This document shows positions 54,727 through 64,000 of a DNA stretch of 64,000 bases, one piece after another. How positions within the stretch are numbered: position 1 is the first letter of the stretch; the number at the start of each line of letters is the position of its first letter. Source of the stretch: Streptomyces gilvus (GTDB lineage: Bacteria; Actinomycetota; Actinomycetes; Streptomycetales; Streptomycetaceae); NCBI RefSeq assembly GCF_022513565.1, contig NZ_JAKWBE010000001.1:310001-374000 (forward strand). The letters run 5' to 3'. Under the pieces are notes generated by a model. It saw nothing but the letters and a program-made list of their open reading frames with translations. It was not told the DNA's origin and searched no databases. Position numbers and translations under genes: made by a program.

Positions 54727-56267
54727 GGCCTGCGCCAGCTCCGTCCGTCTCGTGCGAGCATCTCGTCGGCTTCCTCGGGTCCCCAGCTGCCCGAGGCGTA
54801 CTGCGCGGGCTTGCCGTTCTTCGCCCAGTACTCCTCGATCGGGTCGAGGATCTTCCAGGACTCTTCCACTTCCTGGTGGCGGGGGAAAAGGTTGGCGTCG
54901 CCGAGCAGTACGTCCAGGATGAGCCGCTCGTACGCCTCCGGGCTGGACTCGGTGAAGGACTCGCCGTAGGCGAAGTCCATCGACACGTCCCGGATCTCCA
55001 TCGAGGTGCCCGGCACCTTGGAGCCGAACCGGACCGTCATGCCCTCGTCCGGCTGGACGCGGATGACGATCGCGTTCTCGCCGAGCTCCTCCGTGGCGGT
55101 GGAGTCGAAGGGCGAGTGCGGGGCGCGCTGGAAGACGACGGCGATCTCGGTGACCCGGCGGCCCAGCCGCTTGCCGGTGCGCAGGTAGAACGGGACGCCC
55201 GCCCAGCGGCGGTTGTCGACGTTCAGCTTGACGGCCGCGTAGGTGTCGGTCGTGGAGGACGGGTCGATGCCGTCCTCCTCCAGGTAGCCCCGGACCTTCT
55301 CGCCGCCCTGCCAGGCCGCGGCGTACTGTCCGCGCACGGTGTGGGCGCCGAGGTTCTCCGGCAGCTTCACGGCCTTGAGGACCTTCAGCTTCTCGGTGAG
55401 CAGCGACTCGGCGTCGAAGGCGGCCGGCTCCTCCATGGCGGTCAGCGCCATCAGCTGCAGCAGGTGGTTCTGGATGACGTCACGGGCCGAGCCGATGCCG
55501 TCGTAGTATCCGGCGCGGCCGCCGATGCCGATGTCCTCGGCCATCGTGATCTGGACGTGGTCGACGAAGGACCGGTTCCAGATCGGCTCGTACATCTCGT
55601 TGGCGAAGCGGAGCGCCAGGATGTTCTGGACGGTCTCCTTGCCGAGGTAGTGGTCGATGCGGAAGACCTGGTCCGGCTCGAACACGTCGTGCACGACCCG
55701 GTTCAGCTCACGGGCGCTGGCGAGGTCGCGGCCGAACGGCTTCTCGATGACCGCGCGCCGCCAGGCGCCCTCGCGCGCGTTCGCCAGGCCGTGCTTCTTC
55801 AGCTGCTGGACGACCTTCGGGAAGAACTTCGGCGGCACGGAGAGGTAGAAGGCGAAGTTGCCCCCGGTGCCGCGGGAGGCGTCCAGCTCCTCGACGGCCG
55901 ACTTCAGCTGCTTGAAGGCGGTGTCGTCGTCGAAGTCGCCGGGGATGAACCGCATGCCCTCGGCGAGCTGCTGCCAGACCTCCTCACGGAACTCGGTGCG
56001 CGCGTGCTCGCGGACCGCGTCATGCACGACCTGGGCGAAGTCCTGGTCCTCCCAGTCCCGGCGGGCGAACCCGACGAGCGAGAAGCCCGGCGGCAGCAGA
56101 CCGCGGTTGGCCAGGTCGTAGACGGCCGGCATCAGCTTCTTGCGGGAGAGGTCACCGGTGACGCCGAAGATGACCAGGCCGGAGGGGCCGGCGATACGGG
56201 GCAGGCGCCGGTCGCGCGGGTCGCGCAGCGGGTTCTCCCAGTCGACGGTGGCGGGGATCTCGGTCAT
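54723..56267 (-). CDS. zwf: Glucose-6-phosphate 1-dehydrogenase
   Basis: 514 residues. NADP-binding [20 protein letters not shown], catalytic [20 protein letters not shown] (His-Tyr-Leu-Gly-Lys), [20 protein letters not shown]. First oxidative step of the pentose phosphate pathway, producing NADPH. Its ATG overlaps the tal stop by 4 nt, and it is coupled to opcA downstream. Confidence 0.97.
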   Translation of the reverse strand: MTEIPATVDWENPLRDPRDRRLPRIAGPSGLVIFGVTGDLSRKKLMPAVYDLANRGLLPPGFSLVGFARRDWEDQDFAQVVHDAVREHARTEFREEVWQQLAEGMRFIPGDFDDDTAFKQLKSAVEELDASRGTGGNFAFYLSVPPKFFPKVVQQLKKHGLANAREGAWRRAVIEKPFGRDLASARELNRVVHDVFEPDQVFRIDHYLGKETVQNILALRFANEMYEPIWNRSFVDHVQITMAEDIGIGGRAGYYDGIGSARDVIQNHLLQLMALTAMEEPAAFDAESLLTEKLKVLKAVKLPENLGAHTVRGQYAAAWQGGEKVRGYLEEDGIDPSSTTDTYAAVKLNVDNRRWAGVPFYLRTGKRLGRRVTEIAVVFQRAPHSPFDSTATEELGENAIVIRVQPDEGMTVRFGSKVPGTSMEIRDVSMDFAYGESFTESSPEAYERLILDVLLGDANLFPRHQEVEESWKILDPIEEYWAKNGKPAQYASGSWGPEEADEMLARDGRSWRRP

Positions 56268-57424
56268 TCCGCGTCCACTCCCTTGCTGTCCAGGGACTTG
56301 GCGACGGCGTCCAGCAGGTCCTGCCAGGCCGTCTCGAACTTGGCGACACCCTCGTCCTCGAGCTGCCGCACGACCTCCTCGTACGAGATCCCGAGGGCCT
56401 CCACTGCGGCCAGGTCGGCGCGCGCCTGCGCGTAGCCGCCGGTCACCGTGTCACCGGTGATCCCGCCGTGGTCGGCGGTGGCGTCGAGGGTGGCCTCCGG
56501 CATCGTGTTCACGGTGCCCGGGGCGACCAGCTCGTCCACGTACAGGGTGTCCTTGTACGCCGGGTCCTTCACGCCGGTGGACGCCCACAGCGGGCGCTGC
56601 CGGTTGGCGCCGGCTCCGGCGAGGGCGGTCCAGCGGTCCGACGACCGGGACGGGTCGCCGGCGGAGCCGAACACCTCTTCATAAGCCTGGTACGCCAGCC
56701 GCGCGTTCGCCAGCGCGGCCCGGCCCTTGAGGACGGTCGACTCGGGGGAGCTCAGGGCCGTCAGCCGCTTGTCGATCTCGGAGTCGACACGGGAGACGAA
56801 GAAGGAGGCCACCGAGTGGATGGCGGCGAGGTCGAGGCCCCTGGCCTGCGCCTTCTCCAGGCCTGCGAGGTAGGCGTCCATGACCTCGCGGTAGCGCTCC
56901 AGGGAGAAGATCAGCGTGACGTTGACGCTGATGCCGAGGCCGATGACCTCGGTGATCGCCGGGAGGCCGGCCCGGGTCGCCGGGATCTTGATCATGACGT
57001 TGGGCCGGTCGACGAGCCAGGAGAGCTGCTTGGCCTCGGCGACGGTGGCCCTGGTGTCGTGGGCCAGACGCGGGTCGACCTCGATGGAGACCCGGCCGTC
57101 CCGGCCGCCGGTCGCGTCGTACACGGGCCGCAGGACGTCGGCGGCGGCGCGGACGTCGGCGGTGGTCATCATCCGTACGGCCTCGTCGACCGTCACGCCG
57201 CGCACGGCCAGGTCGGCGAGCTGCTCCTCGTAGCCCTCGCCGGAGCCGATGGCGGCCTGGAAGATGGACGGGTTGGTGGTGACCCCGACGACGTGCTTGT
57301 CGCGGACGAGCTCGGCGAGGTTGCCGGTCTCGATCCGCCCGCGCGAGAGGTCGTCCAGCCAGATGGAGACGCCTTCGTCGCTGAGGCGCTTCAGTGCTCC
57401 CGCGGTGGCGGTTGCTTCGGTCAT
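56264..57424 (-). CDS. tal: Transaldolase
   Basis: 386 residues, the longer actinobacterial type. [53 protein letters not shown] (Schiff-base lysine in MIKIPAT), [20 protein letters not shown] and [23 protein letters not shown] 57424 was chosen; another ATG 12 nt upstream (57436) is closer to the purine-rich AGAAAG and is also possible. It lies between tkt and zwf. Confidence 0.95.
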   Translation of the reverse strand: MTEATATAGALKRLSDEGVSIWLDDLSRGRIETGNLAELVRDKHVVGVTTNPSIFQAAIGSGEGYEEQLADLAVRGVTVDEAVRMMTTADVRAAADVLRPVYDATGGRDGRVSIEVDPRLAHDTRATVAEAKQLSWLVDRPNVMIKIPATRAGLPAITEVIGLGISVNVTLIFSLERYREVMDAYLAGLEKAQARGLDLAAIHSVASFFVSRVDSEIDKRLTALSSPESTVLKGRAALANARLAYQAYEEVFGSAGDPSRSSDRWTALAGAGANRQRPLWASTGVKDPAYKDTLYVDELVAPGTVNTMPEATLDATADHGGITGDTVTGGYAQARADLAAVEALGISYEEVVRQLEDEGVAKFETAWQDLLDAVAKSLDSKGVDAE

Positions 57425-57455
57425 GGTACTGATCATCTTCTTTCTGGCGATCGGA

Positions 57456-59549
57456 TCAACCGCGGGCGGCGGCGATGCCTGTCGTTGAACTGAACACAGC
57501 CTTGGCCGTCGCGGCGACGTTCTCAGGCGTGAAGCCGAACTCGGTGAACAGGGTCTTCGCGTCGGCGGAGGCGCCGAAGTGCTCCAGGGAGACGATGCGT
57601 CCCGCGTCACCCGTGAAGCGGTACCACGTCAGGCCGATGCCCGCCTCCACCGCGACGCGGGCCTTCACCGACGGCGGAAGCACGCTCTCCCGGTACTCCC
57701 GGGACTGCTCCTCGAACCACTCCACCGACGGCATCGACACCACGCGGGTGCCGATCCCCTCGGCCTCCAGCTGCTCCCGCGCGGCGACGGCGAGCTGCAC
57801 CTCGGAGCCGGTGGCGATGATGATCACGTCCGGGGTCGCCTTCGAGGACTCCTTCAGCACGTAACCGCCCTTCGCCGCATCGGGGTTGGGCGCGTACGTC
57901 GGTACGCCCTGACGGGTGAGCGCGAGTCCGTGCGGGGCCGGGTCGGTGGCGTGGCGCTTGAGGATCTCGGCCCAGGCGACGGCGGTCTCGTTGGCGTCGG
58001 CCGGGCGGACCACGTTCAGACCGGGGATCGCGCGCAGGGCGGCCAGGTGTTCGACCGGCTGGTGCGTCGGACCGTCCTCGCCGAGGCCGACGGAGTCGTG
58101 CGTCCACACGTAGGTCACCGGCAGCTGCATCAGCGCCGACATCCGCACCGCGTTGCGCATGTAGTCGGAGAACACCAGGAAGGTGCCGCCGTAGACGCGG
58201 GTGTTGCCGTGCAGGGCGATCCCGTTCATCTCCGCGGCCATGGAGAACTCACGGATGCCGAAGTGGACGGTACGGCCGTACGGGTCGGCCTCGGGCAGCG
58301 GGTTGCCCTTCGGCAGGAAGGAGCTGGTCTTGTCGATGGTGGTGTTGTTGGAGCCGGCCAGGTCGGCGGAGCCGCCCCACAGCTCGGGCAGCACGGCGCC
58401 CAGCGACTGCAGCACCTTGCCGGAGGCGGCGCGGGTGGCGACCGACTTGCCCTCCTCGAAGACCGGCAGCGCCTCCTCCCAGCCCTCGGGCAGCCGGCCG
58501 GCCACGACCCGGTCGAACAGCTCGGCGCGCCGCGGGTCGGCGCCGCGCCACTTGTCGAGCTGCTTGTCCCAGGCCGCGTGCGCCTCGGCGCCGCGGTCCA
58601 GGGCCTGGCTGGTGTGGGCGAGCACGTCGGCGTCGATCTGGAAGGACTGCTCGGGGTCGAAGCCGAGGACGCGCTTGGTGGCGGCCACCTCGTCGGCGCC
58701 GAGCGCGGAGCCGTGGGAGGCCTCGGTGTTGCGGGCGTTCGGCGCGGGCCAGGCGATGATCGTGCGCATCGCGACGATGGAGGGCCGGCCGGTCTCGGCC
58801 TGGGCGGCCCTGAGCGCCGCGTACAGGGCCGGTACGTCGATGTCGCCGTCCTCGGCGGGCTCGACGCGCTGGGTGTGCCAGCCGTAGGCCTCGTACCGCT
58901 TCAGGACGTCCTCGGAGAAGGCGGTCGCGGTGTCGCCCTCGATGGAGATGTGGTTGTCGTCGTAGAGGAAGACCAGGTTGCCGAGCTTCTGGTGCCCGGC
59001 GAGGGAGGAGGCCTCGGCGGAGACGCCCTCCTCCAGGTCGCCGTCGGAGACGATCGCCCAGATGGTGTGGTCGAAGGGGGAGGTGCCCTCGGGGGCCTCG
59101 GGGTCGAACAGACCGCGCTCGTAGCGGGCGGCCATCGCCATGCCGACGGCGTTGGCGACGCCCTGGCCGAGCGGACCGGTGGTGGTCTCCACGCCCGCCG
59201 TGTGGCCGTACTCGGGGTGACCGGGCGTCTTGGACCCGTGGGTCCTGAAGGCCTTCAGGTCGTCGAGTTCGAGCTCGTACCCGGCCAGGAACAGCTGGGT
59301 GTAGAGCGTCAGCGAGGTGTGGCCGGGGGAGAGGACGAAACGGTCCCGGCCGGTCCACTCGGGGTCCGCGGGATCGTGGCGCATCAGCTTCTGAAAGATC
59401 GTGTAGGCGGCCGGGGCGAGGGCCATCGCGGTGCCCGGGTGGCCGTTGCCGACCTTCTGTACGGCGTCGGCGGCCAGCAGCCGAGCGGTGTCGACGGCGC
59501 GTCGGTCGAGTTCGGTCCATTCGAAGCGGTCCGGTGTCTGCGTGCTCAT
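57456..59549 (-). CDS. tkt: Transketolase
   Basis: 697 residues. [20 protein letters not shown] with the early His, thiamine motif [20 protein letters not shown] to [33 protein letters not shown] and [13 protein letters not shown] are typical. First gene of the leftward pentose-phosphate operon. ATG 59549 is preferred over a TTG 6 nt upstream. A perfect 17-bp AT-rich palindrome lies 53 nt upstream of its start. Confidence 0.96.
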   Translation of the reverse strand: MSTQTPDRFEWTELDRRAVDTARLLAADAVQKVGNGHPGTAMALAPAAYTIFQKLMRHDPADPEWTGRDRFVLSPGHTSLTLYTQLFLAGYELELDDLKAFRTHGSKTPGHPEYGHTAGVETTTGPLGQGVANAVGMAMAARYERGLFDPEAPEGTSPFDHTIWAIVSDGDLEEGVSAEASSLAGHQKLGNLVFLYDDNHISIEGDTATAFSEDVLKRYEAYGWHTQRVEPAEDGDIDVPALYAALRAAQAETGRPSIVAMRTIIAWPAPNARNTEASHGSALGADEVAATKRVLGFDPEQSFQIDADVLAHTSQALDRGAEAHAAWDKQLDKWRGADPRRAELFDRVVAGRLPEGWEEALPVFEEGKSVATRAASGKVLQSLGAVLPELWGGSADLAGSNNTTIDKTSSFLPKGNPLPEADPYGRTVHFGIREFSMAAEMNGIALHGNTRVYGGTFLVFSDYMRNAVRMSALMQLPVTYVWTHDSVGLGEDGPTHQPVEHLAALRAIPGLNVVRPADANETAVAWAEILKRHATDPAPHGLALTRQGVPTYAPNPDAAKGGYVLKESSKATPDVIIIATGSEVQLAVAAREQLEAEGIGTRVVSMPSVEWFEEQSREYRESVLPPSVKARVAVEAGIGLTWYRFTGDAGRIVSLEHFGASADAKTLFTEFGFTPENVAATAKAVFSSTTGIAAARG

Positions 59550-59601
59550 CTTCAAGAAGTCCTCGATCGCAGCGGTGGTTCTGGCCTGGCGCGTTCAAAC
59601 T

Positions 59602-59618
59602 TAAAAGTCTGACTTTTA
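59602..59618. promoter_or_regulatory. Perfect 17-bp palindrome between tkt and the AraC gene
   Basis: TAAAAGTCTGACTTTTA is symmetric around the central T and very AT-rich for this genome. It is between two divergent starts (59549 leftward, 59696 rightward), where a repressor or activator site would act on one or both genes. Confidence 0.6.
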
Positions 59619-59695
59619 CGGTGGTAGGTCCTCGTGTGCCAGCCTGTGGTGAAAGTGGGACACCGAGAGCACCAGCCGGGCGGCGTGAGAGGGAC

Positions 59696-60601
59696 ATGGC
59701 GGACAGAACCATCCAAGGCGGCGACGGTGACGGGGGCGTGGACGTGATCAGAACGTTCCCCTTCCCGGTCGAGCTGAGTGTGCGCGGGGTCGGCATGCAG
59801 GTCGGCCCGATGGGGGCCGGCCGCACCTGGCACGCGGATGCCCCGCTGCACCGCGTCCATCGCATCGACTTCCATGTCGTGATGCTCTTCGACGACGGCC
59901 CCGTCCGCCACATGATCGACTTCGCCGAGTACGAGGCGACGGCGGGGGACGTGCTGTGGATCCGCCCGGGGCAGGTCCACCGGTTCCCGAATGCCAGCGA
60001 GTACCGCGGAACCGTGCTGACCATGCAGCCCGGCTTCCTGCCCCGTGCCACGGTGGAGGCGACGGGCCTGTACCGCTACGACCTTCCGCCCCTGCTCCGC
60101 CCGGACGACGCCCAACTGGCCGCCCTGCGCTCGGCCCTGACCCAGCTGCGATACGAGTACGAGGACACCACGACCCTTCCGCTGAGTCTTCACACGGCGG
60201 TCCTGCGCCACTGTCTGACGGCGTTCCTGCTCCGTCTCGCCCATCTGGCGGCGAGTTCGGCCCAGGGGGCCGGCGGTCCGTCCGACACGACCTTCACCCT
60301 CTTCCGGGACGCCGTGGAGAAGGGCTTCGCCACCAACCACAGCGTCAGCGCCTACGCCGACTCCCTCGGCTACTCCCGCCGCACCCTCGTCCGCGCGGTC
60401 CGCGCCGCCACGGGCGAGACCCCCAAGGGCTTCATCGACAAACGGGTCGTGTTGGAGGCCAAGCGCCTCCTGGCCCACACCGACCTCCCGATCGGCCGCG
60501 TCGGCGCGGCCGTCGGCTTCCCGGACGCCGCGAACTTCTCCAAGTTCTTCCAGCAGCACACGGACATGACACCGGCGGCGTTCCGCGCGGAGATGCACTG
60601 A
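59696..60601 (+). CDS. AraC-family transcriptional regulator with cupin sensor
   Basis: 301 residues from the ATG at 59696 (GAGAGGG upstream). An N-terminal cupin-like sensing part (HRIDFHVVMLFDDGPVRHMI, YEATAGDVLWIRPGQVHRFP) is followed by an AraC/XylS double helix-turn-helix at about residues 205-300 (SVSAYADSLGYSRRTLVRAV, IGRVGAAVGFPDAANFSKFF). Probably controls nearby genes, possibly itself and tkt through the palindrome, or the glucanase, in response to a small molecule. Confidence 0.9.
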   Translation: MADRTIQGGDGDGGVDVIRTFPFPVELSVRGVGMQVGPMGAGRTWHADAPLHRVHRIDFHVVMLFDDGPVRHMIDFAEYEATAGDVLWIRPGQVHRFPNASEYRGTVLTMQPGFLPRATVEATGLYRYDLPPLLRPDDAQLAALRSALTQLRYEYEDTTTLPLSLHTAVLRHCLTAFLLRLAHLAASSAQGAGGPSDTTFTLFRDAVEKGFATNHSVSAYADSLGYSRRTLVRAVRAATGETPKGFIDKRVVLEAKRLLAHTDLPIGRVGAAVGFPDAANFSKFFQQHTDMTPAAFRAEMH

Positions 60602-60638
60602 GGAGGGGCTCCACGCCCAAGACGTGGAGCCCCTCCTC
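60600..60638. terminator. Perfect 16-bp hairpin overlapping the AraC stop codon
   Basis: GAGGAGGGGCTCCACG (60600-60615) pairs fully with CGTGGAGCCCCTCCTC (60623-60638), loop CCCAAGA. The stem starts inside the TGA. It lies between convergent genes and can end both transcripts. Confidence 0.88.
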
Positions 60639-60653
60639 TGGTGAACCGCGCTG

Positions 60654-62039
60654 TCAGTGACCGAAGTCGAACCAGTTCAGGTTCACGAAGTCCGCCGGCT
60701 GGCCGCTGGAGAAGGTCAGATAGACGTCGTGGGTGCCGGTGACCGCACTGATGTTGGCCGGGATCGTCGTCCAGGACTGCCAGCCGCCGGTGTTGGCGAC
60801 GGCGAAGCTGCCGACGGGCGTGCTGGTGGCGCTGTCGAGGCGTACCTGGACCAGGCCGCTCACCCCGCTCGCCGCGCCGCTGGCCACGCGGGCGTAGAAC
60901 TGGGTGGCCGCCGTGGAGCCGAAGTCGACGCCCTTGTAGAGGGCCCAGTCGCCGTTGGCGATGTAGCCGACGTCCTGTCCGCCGCCGGTGTCCGAGGTGG
61001 TCTCGGTGCTGACGCCGGACTGGCTGTCGTACGACTCCGCCTGGATGGGGCTGTAGGCGTCACGGTTGCCGGACGGCGGAGTGGTGGTACCGCTCCCACT
61101 GGACGACAGCACCTGGACGTAGTCCACCAGCATCGGATGCCCCGACTCGGTGGCGCTGGTCGGACCGCCGCCGAACGCGGCCGGGAAGGCGCCGCCCATC
61201 GCCACGTTCAGGATGACGAAGAAGCCGTGGTTGGTGGCGTTGGCCCAGGTCGTCGCGTCCACCTGACTGGCCGTCACCGTCTGGTAGTTGACGCCGTCGA
61301 CGTAGAAGCGGATCGCCTCGGGGCTGACCGAGCGGTCCCACTCCATGGTGTAGGTGTGGAAGCCCGACTGGCAGGTGGTGTTGGGGCAGGCCGTCGAATT
61401 GCCCAGGCCCGTCGTCTCGTTGCAGGGGCCGCCCGAGGCCGTGCCGCAGTGCATGGTGGCCCAGGTCTTGTTGATGCCGTTGACGTTCTCCATGATGTCG
61501 AGCTCGCCGACGCTCGGCCAGTTCTGGTAGTTGCCGCGGTAGGGCGCGCCCAGCATCCAGAACGCCGGCCAGTAGCCGGCCGCCGCGTTCCCGGTGACGT
61601 TGGGCATCTGGATCCGGGCCTCGACGCGCAGCTTGCCGCCCGCCGGGGGCTGGAAGTCGGTGCGGTTGGTCTCGATACGGCCCGAGGTCCAGTTTCCGGC
61701 CGCGTCCCGGATCGGGGTGATCTTCAGGTTGCCGCTGCCGTCGAGGGCGACGTTGCTGGTGCTGCTGGTCATCGTCTCGACCTCGGAGGTGCCCCAGTTG
61801 GCGGGGCCGCCCGGATACGAAGTGCCGGTGTCGTACTGCCAGTTGGAGGTGGAGACGCCGGTGCCGGCCGAGCCGTTGAAGTCGTCGAGGAAGACCTGGG
61901 TCCAGCCCGACGGGGGTGTGGGGGCGGAGGCGTCGGCGGACTGGGTGGCGGCCGTGGCGAGCGCGGCCGCCAGGCCGAGCGTGCTGAGGACGGCGACGAG
62001 CGCGCGTCGCCGTCTCGGTATGCCGGAGCTTGCACTCAT
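60654..62039 (-). CDS. Secreted GH16 beta-1,3-glucanase with C-terminal CBM6
   Basis: 461 residues. Signal peptide 1-37 (RRRRALVAVLSTLGLAAAL, ATQSADASAP). GH16 catalytic domain about 42-325, with the E-x-D-x-x-E site Glu179-Asp181-Glu184 in SVGELDIMENVNG, and WTSGRIETNR, YWPAFWMLGAPYRG before it. A Ser/Gly/Thr linker leads to a CBM6 (AYSPIQAESYDSQSG, GYIANGDWALYKGVDFG, NLNWFDFGH). Hydrolyses laminarin-like beta-1,3-glucan. A LacI-type palindrome lies 42 nt upstream of the start, so glucan-derived sugars may induce it. Confidence 0.93.
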   Translation of the reverse strand: MSASSGIPRRRRALVAVLSTLGLAAALATAATQSADASAPTPPSGWTQVFLDDFNGSAGTGVSTSNWQYDTGTSYPGGPANWGTSEVETMTSSTSNVALDGSGNLKITPIRDAAGNWTSGRIETNRTDFQPPAGGKLRVEARIQMPNVTGNAAAGYWPAFWMLGAPYRGNYQNWPSVGELDIMENVNGINKTWATMHCGTASGGPCNETTGLGNSTACPNTTCQSGFHTYTMEWDRSVSPEAIRFYVDGVNYQTVTASQVDATTWANATNHGFFVILNVAMGGAFPAAFGGGPTSATESGHPMLVDYVQVLSSSGSGTTTPPSGNRDAYSPIQAESYDSQSGVSTETTSDTGGGQDVGYIANGDWALYKGVDFGSTAATQFYARVASGAASGVSGLVQVRLDSATSTPVGSFAVANTGGWQSWTTIPANISAVTGTHDVYLTFSSGQPADFVNLNWFDFGH

Positions 62040-62080
62040 GGGGGTGCCTCTCGGGTACGGGGATGGCTGCGGGTGCCGAG

Positions 62081-62094
62081 TGAGAGCGCTCTCA
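62081..62094. promoter_or_regulatory. LacI/CebR-type operator upstream of the glucanase
   Basis: TGAGAGCGCTCTCA is a perfect 14-bp palindrome. It differs at one symmetrical position from the CebR cellobiose-repressor site I recall (TGGGAGCGCTCCCA). Its position just upstream of the leftward glucanase gene fits repression of that gene. Confidence 0.75.
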
Positions 62095-62213
62095 AAGTGG
62101 CCCCAATGTGCTCCCGCCCACACCGGCCGTCAAGACTTAAAACAAGGAAAGTCCTTCCGGTGCGGGTGAGTTCACCCCATGAATGCCGTTTGTGCCAGGG
62201 CCTGGAACAGGTC

Positions 62214-63452
62214 CTAAACGGCGCTCCCCGCCTTCCACTCCGACCACGACAGGTTCCAGCCGTTGAGCCCGTTGGCCGGATCGACCGTTTTCTCGCCGGA
62301 GTTCCTGACGATGACGACATCGCCGAGCATCGAGCTCTTGTAGAACTTGTAGCCGTCCACGGAGGGGTCGTTCGCGCCCTTCGCGTCGTGCAGACCGACG
62401 CAGCCGTGACTGGTGTTCTCATGGCCGAAGACCGAGGTGGACGCCCAGTAGTTGCCGTGCACGAAGGTGCCGGAGGTGGTCAGGCGCTGGGCGTGCGGCA
62501 CGTCCGGGATGTCGTACTCGTCGCCGAGGCCGACCGTGGAGGCCTGCATGCGGGTCTGCTTGAACCGCTCGCTGATCACCATGATCCCGGACCAGGTGGT
62601 GTGCTGGGCGTTGCCGCCGGAGACCGGGTAGGTGGCGATGGTCTTTCCGTCCCGCTTGACCACCATCTCCTTGCTCGACAGATCCACGGTGCTGATCTGG
62701 GCGCGGCCGATGTGGAAGGTGACGTCCTTGTGCTGGACGCCGTAGACGCCCTCGGCGCCCTGGACGTCCTTGAGGCGCAGGCTGAGGGTGATCTTCGTGC
62801 CGGGCGCCCAGTACGTCTCGGGCCGGAAGTCCAGCCGGGTGTCGCCGAACCAGTGGCCGACCACCTCGACGGCGGGCTCGGCGGTGACCGTGATGGCCTT
62901 CTGCACGGCCGCCCTGTCCTGCACGGCGTGCGTGAAGTTGATCGACACGGGCATGCCGACGCCGGAGGTCGAGTCCGCCTCGGGCGTGAAGTAGCCGACG
63001 AAGGTCTCGCCGGGCGACTTCGTGGTGAAGGTCGCCGTCTGCGCAGAGGCGCCCTCCGGAGTGGCGGTCACCGTGTACTTCGTGCCCGAGTAAGGGTTCC
63101 TCGCGGACGTCCACCTGGTCCTGGCCGCGTTGAACGAACCGGCCAGTGTCGAGCCGTCGTTGCCGGTGACCTTCACCGACGCGAGCGTGCCGTCGGTCAC
63201 GGTGACCTCGACCGGGCTCGCGAAGCCGGCCTTCCTGGTGCCGTCGGCGGGGGTGACCGACACCGTCGGCCTTCTCGCCGCCGCCTTCGCGGACGCGCCG
63301 GGCGACGCCGTGCCCTCGGAGGCGCCCGCCGAACCGCTGCACCCCGTCAGTACGGCGGCGGCCGGTACGACGCCGAGCGCGCCGAGCACACCGCGCCGGG
63401 ACCACCTCCCCGAGGGCTGCTGGGACCGGTTCGATATGTGCGAGACGCCCAC
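62214..63452 (-). CDS. L,D-transpeptidase lipoprotein (YkuD domain with Ig-like domains)
   Basis: 412 residues from the GTG at 63452, chosen because AGGAAGG lies 6 nt upstream; an ATG at 63491 has a poorer site. RR followed by GVLGALGVVPAAAVLTGC gives a Tat-like signal ending in lipobox LTGC (Cys38). Two Ig-like domains (PTVSVTPADGTRKAGFASPV; TPEADSTSGVGMPVSINFTH) precede the YkuD catalytic domain, whose signature is HGN followed by TSHGCVGLHD with the catalytic Cys near residue 351. Makes 3-3 peptidoglycan cross-links outside the membrane. Confidence 0.92.
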   Translation of the reverse strand: MGVSHISNRSQQPSGRWSRRGVLGALGVVPAAAVLTGCSGSAGASEGTASPGASAKAAARRPTVSVTPADGTRKAGFASPVEVTVTDGTLASVKVTGNDGSTLAGSFNAARTRWTSARNPYSGTKYTVTATPEGASAQTATFTTKSPGETFVGYFTPEADSTSGVGMPVSINFTHAVQDRAAVQKAITVTAEPAVEVVGHWFGDTRLDFRPETYWAPGTKITLSLRLKDVQGAEGVYGVQHKDVTFHIGRAQISTVDLSSKEMVVKRDGKTIATYPVSGGNAQHTTWSGIMVISERFKQTRMQASTVGLGDEYDIPDVPHAQRLTTSGTFVHGNYWASTSVFGHENTSHGCVGLHDAKGANDPSVDGYKFYKSSMLGDVVIVRNSGEKTVDPANGLNGWNLSWSEWKAGSAV

Positions 63453-63743
63453 GTCAGGCCTTCCTGGGATTTCCACCTTGTCCGGATGCATCCTGCGCCG
63501 CGCAGATTTGCTGGTCCTTTGAAAGCCCGGGCGGCTTCCTGAGATTCCGGTGAGGACTCCCCGGCGGCCCGGCCGTCTCCGTGCATTCCCGCGCCGAACC
63601 AGGGCGACTTCGCACCCGCGCGGCGATCCGCGGGATCCAGGAGCACGGGGACCTGAGCGGCTCCTCGGACAAGGGCCGTTCCGGTAATCCCGAGGAGCGG
63701 AGGCGTGCGCCTCGCCGGTGAGCGGGATGTGCGGCCCGCGGCT
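63453..63743. other. Intergenic region before the IclR-type gene end
   Basis: About 290 nt with no protein-like frame. It should hold the promoter of the L,D-transpeptidase gene and the 3' end of the IclR transcript. I see no strong hairpin or operator-like palindrome. Confidence 0.45.
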
Positions 63744-64000
63744 CTACGGCTCCTTCGGCGGCTGCCAGCCCAGGGCTCGGGAGATTCCTCGGGCCGCGAG
63801 GCGGACCGCCGGTATGAGGACCGGGATCTGGGCGTCGGCCTGCGGTACCACCACCGACACCGCGGCCGTCACCGTGCCGCCCGGTCCGCGCACCGGTGCG
63901 GCCACCGACAGGGCGTCGTCGGTGACCTGCCGGCCGCTCACCGCGACCCCCGTGCGCCGTACCTCGGCCAGCACCCGGCGCAGCCGTGCCGGGTCGGTGA
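63744..64000 (-). CDS. IclR-family transcriptional regulator (C-terminal part, 5' beyond window)
   Basis: The minus frame is open to the window end and reads ARLRRVLAEVRRTGVAVSG, then DDALSVAAPVRGPGGTVTAA and VSVVVPQADAQIPVLIPAVR, the C-terminal effector-domain pattern of IclR regulators. The DNA-binding part lies outside the window. Target genes cannot be inferred. Confidence 0.8.
   Translation of the reverse strand, partial: TDPARLRRVLAEVRRTGVAVSGRQVTDDALSVAAPVRGPGGTVTAAVSVVVPQADAQIPVLIPAVRLAARGISRALGWQPPKEP

Noticed and set aside
60657..63542. 961-codon open frame on the plus strand opposite the glucanase and L,D-transpeptidase genes
   Set aside because: It runs antisense to two well-recognised genes, has no family motif, and is open only because of the GC-biased third positions of the opposite strand.

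Overview
The window is chromosomal DNA from a Streptomyces-type actinomycete. GC content is very high, third codon positions are almost always G or C, and long meaningless open frames lie opposite most genes. Many genes start with GTG or TTG, and neighbours are often coupled by ATGA or GTGA overlaps. The gene content (OpcA, short-form 6-phosphogluconate dehydrogenase, an SCO5389-type protein, Tat-secreted sugar enzymes) fits the same group. No transposase, integrase, phage gene, CRISPR array or rRNA was seen.

Region by region. (1) 1-12.7 kb, rightward: secreted sugar-acid/3-keto-sugar enzymes (a PQQ-type sugar dehydrogenase and a ThuA-DUF1080 fusion), then an Ebo-like operon: inositol-phosphate-synthase-like protein, UbiA prenyltransferase, TIM-barrel isomerase, EboA, TatD/EboB-like hydrolase, EboE, phosphodiesterase, and a Tat-exported TIM-barrel protein. 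(2) 12.7-24.6 kb: a divergent oxalate/CoA locus. Two OFA transporters, an acyl-CoA synthetase, a formyl-CoA transferase and a ThDP enzyme run leftward; sucC-, sucD- and aldehyde-dehydrogenase-like genes run rightward; a palindrome lies between. (3) tRNA-Leu(GAG), two CBS-domain membrane proteins, a TerB protein, and a scar of two broken genes (28.2-28.8 kb). (4) 29-35.6 kb: an SCO5389-type protein, a CooC/MinD-like ATPase, then an acetyltransferase, a lipoprotein binding protein, a fused permease and an MFS exporter. A Zur-box-like palindrome sits in the divergent promoter. (5) 35.6-36.15 kb: repeat-rich non-coding DNA. (6) 36.15-47.1 kb: an orphan biosynthetic locus around a FAPy-type GTP cyclohydrolase (Met120), with a creatininase-family deformylase candidate, a PTPS homologue lacking one zinc histidine, a BchC-like dehydrogenase, a GT4 glycosyltransferase, a methyltransferase, a flippase-like membrane protein and a CDP-alcohol phosphatidyltransferase. 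A FAD oxidoreductase and two saccharopine-dehydrogenase-like proteins follow. (7) 47.1-51.3 kb: single housekeeping-type genes. (8) 51.3-59.5 kb: the leftward pentose-phosphate operon tkt-tal-zwf-opcA-pgi-gnd. (9) 59.5-64 kb: an AraC regulator, a GH16-CBM6 glucanase with a LacI-type operator, an L,D-transpeptidase lipoprotein, and the C-terminal end of an IclR regulator.

The most interesting parts are the GTP-cyclohydrolase locus, the Ebo-like operon in which an inositol-phosphate-synthase homologue stands where EboD would be expected, and the candidate zinc-controlled transport operon that has no ATPase. Functions of individual families are established knowledge; the pathway proposals are inference.
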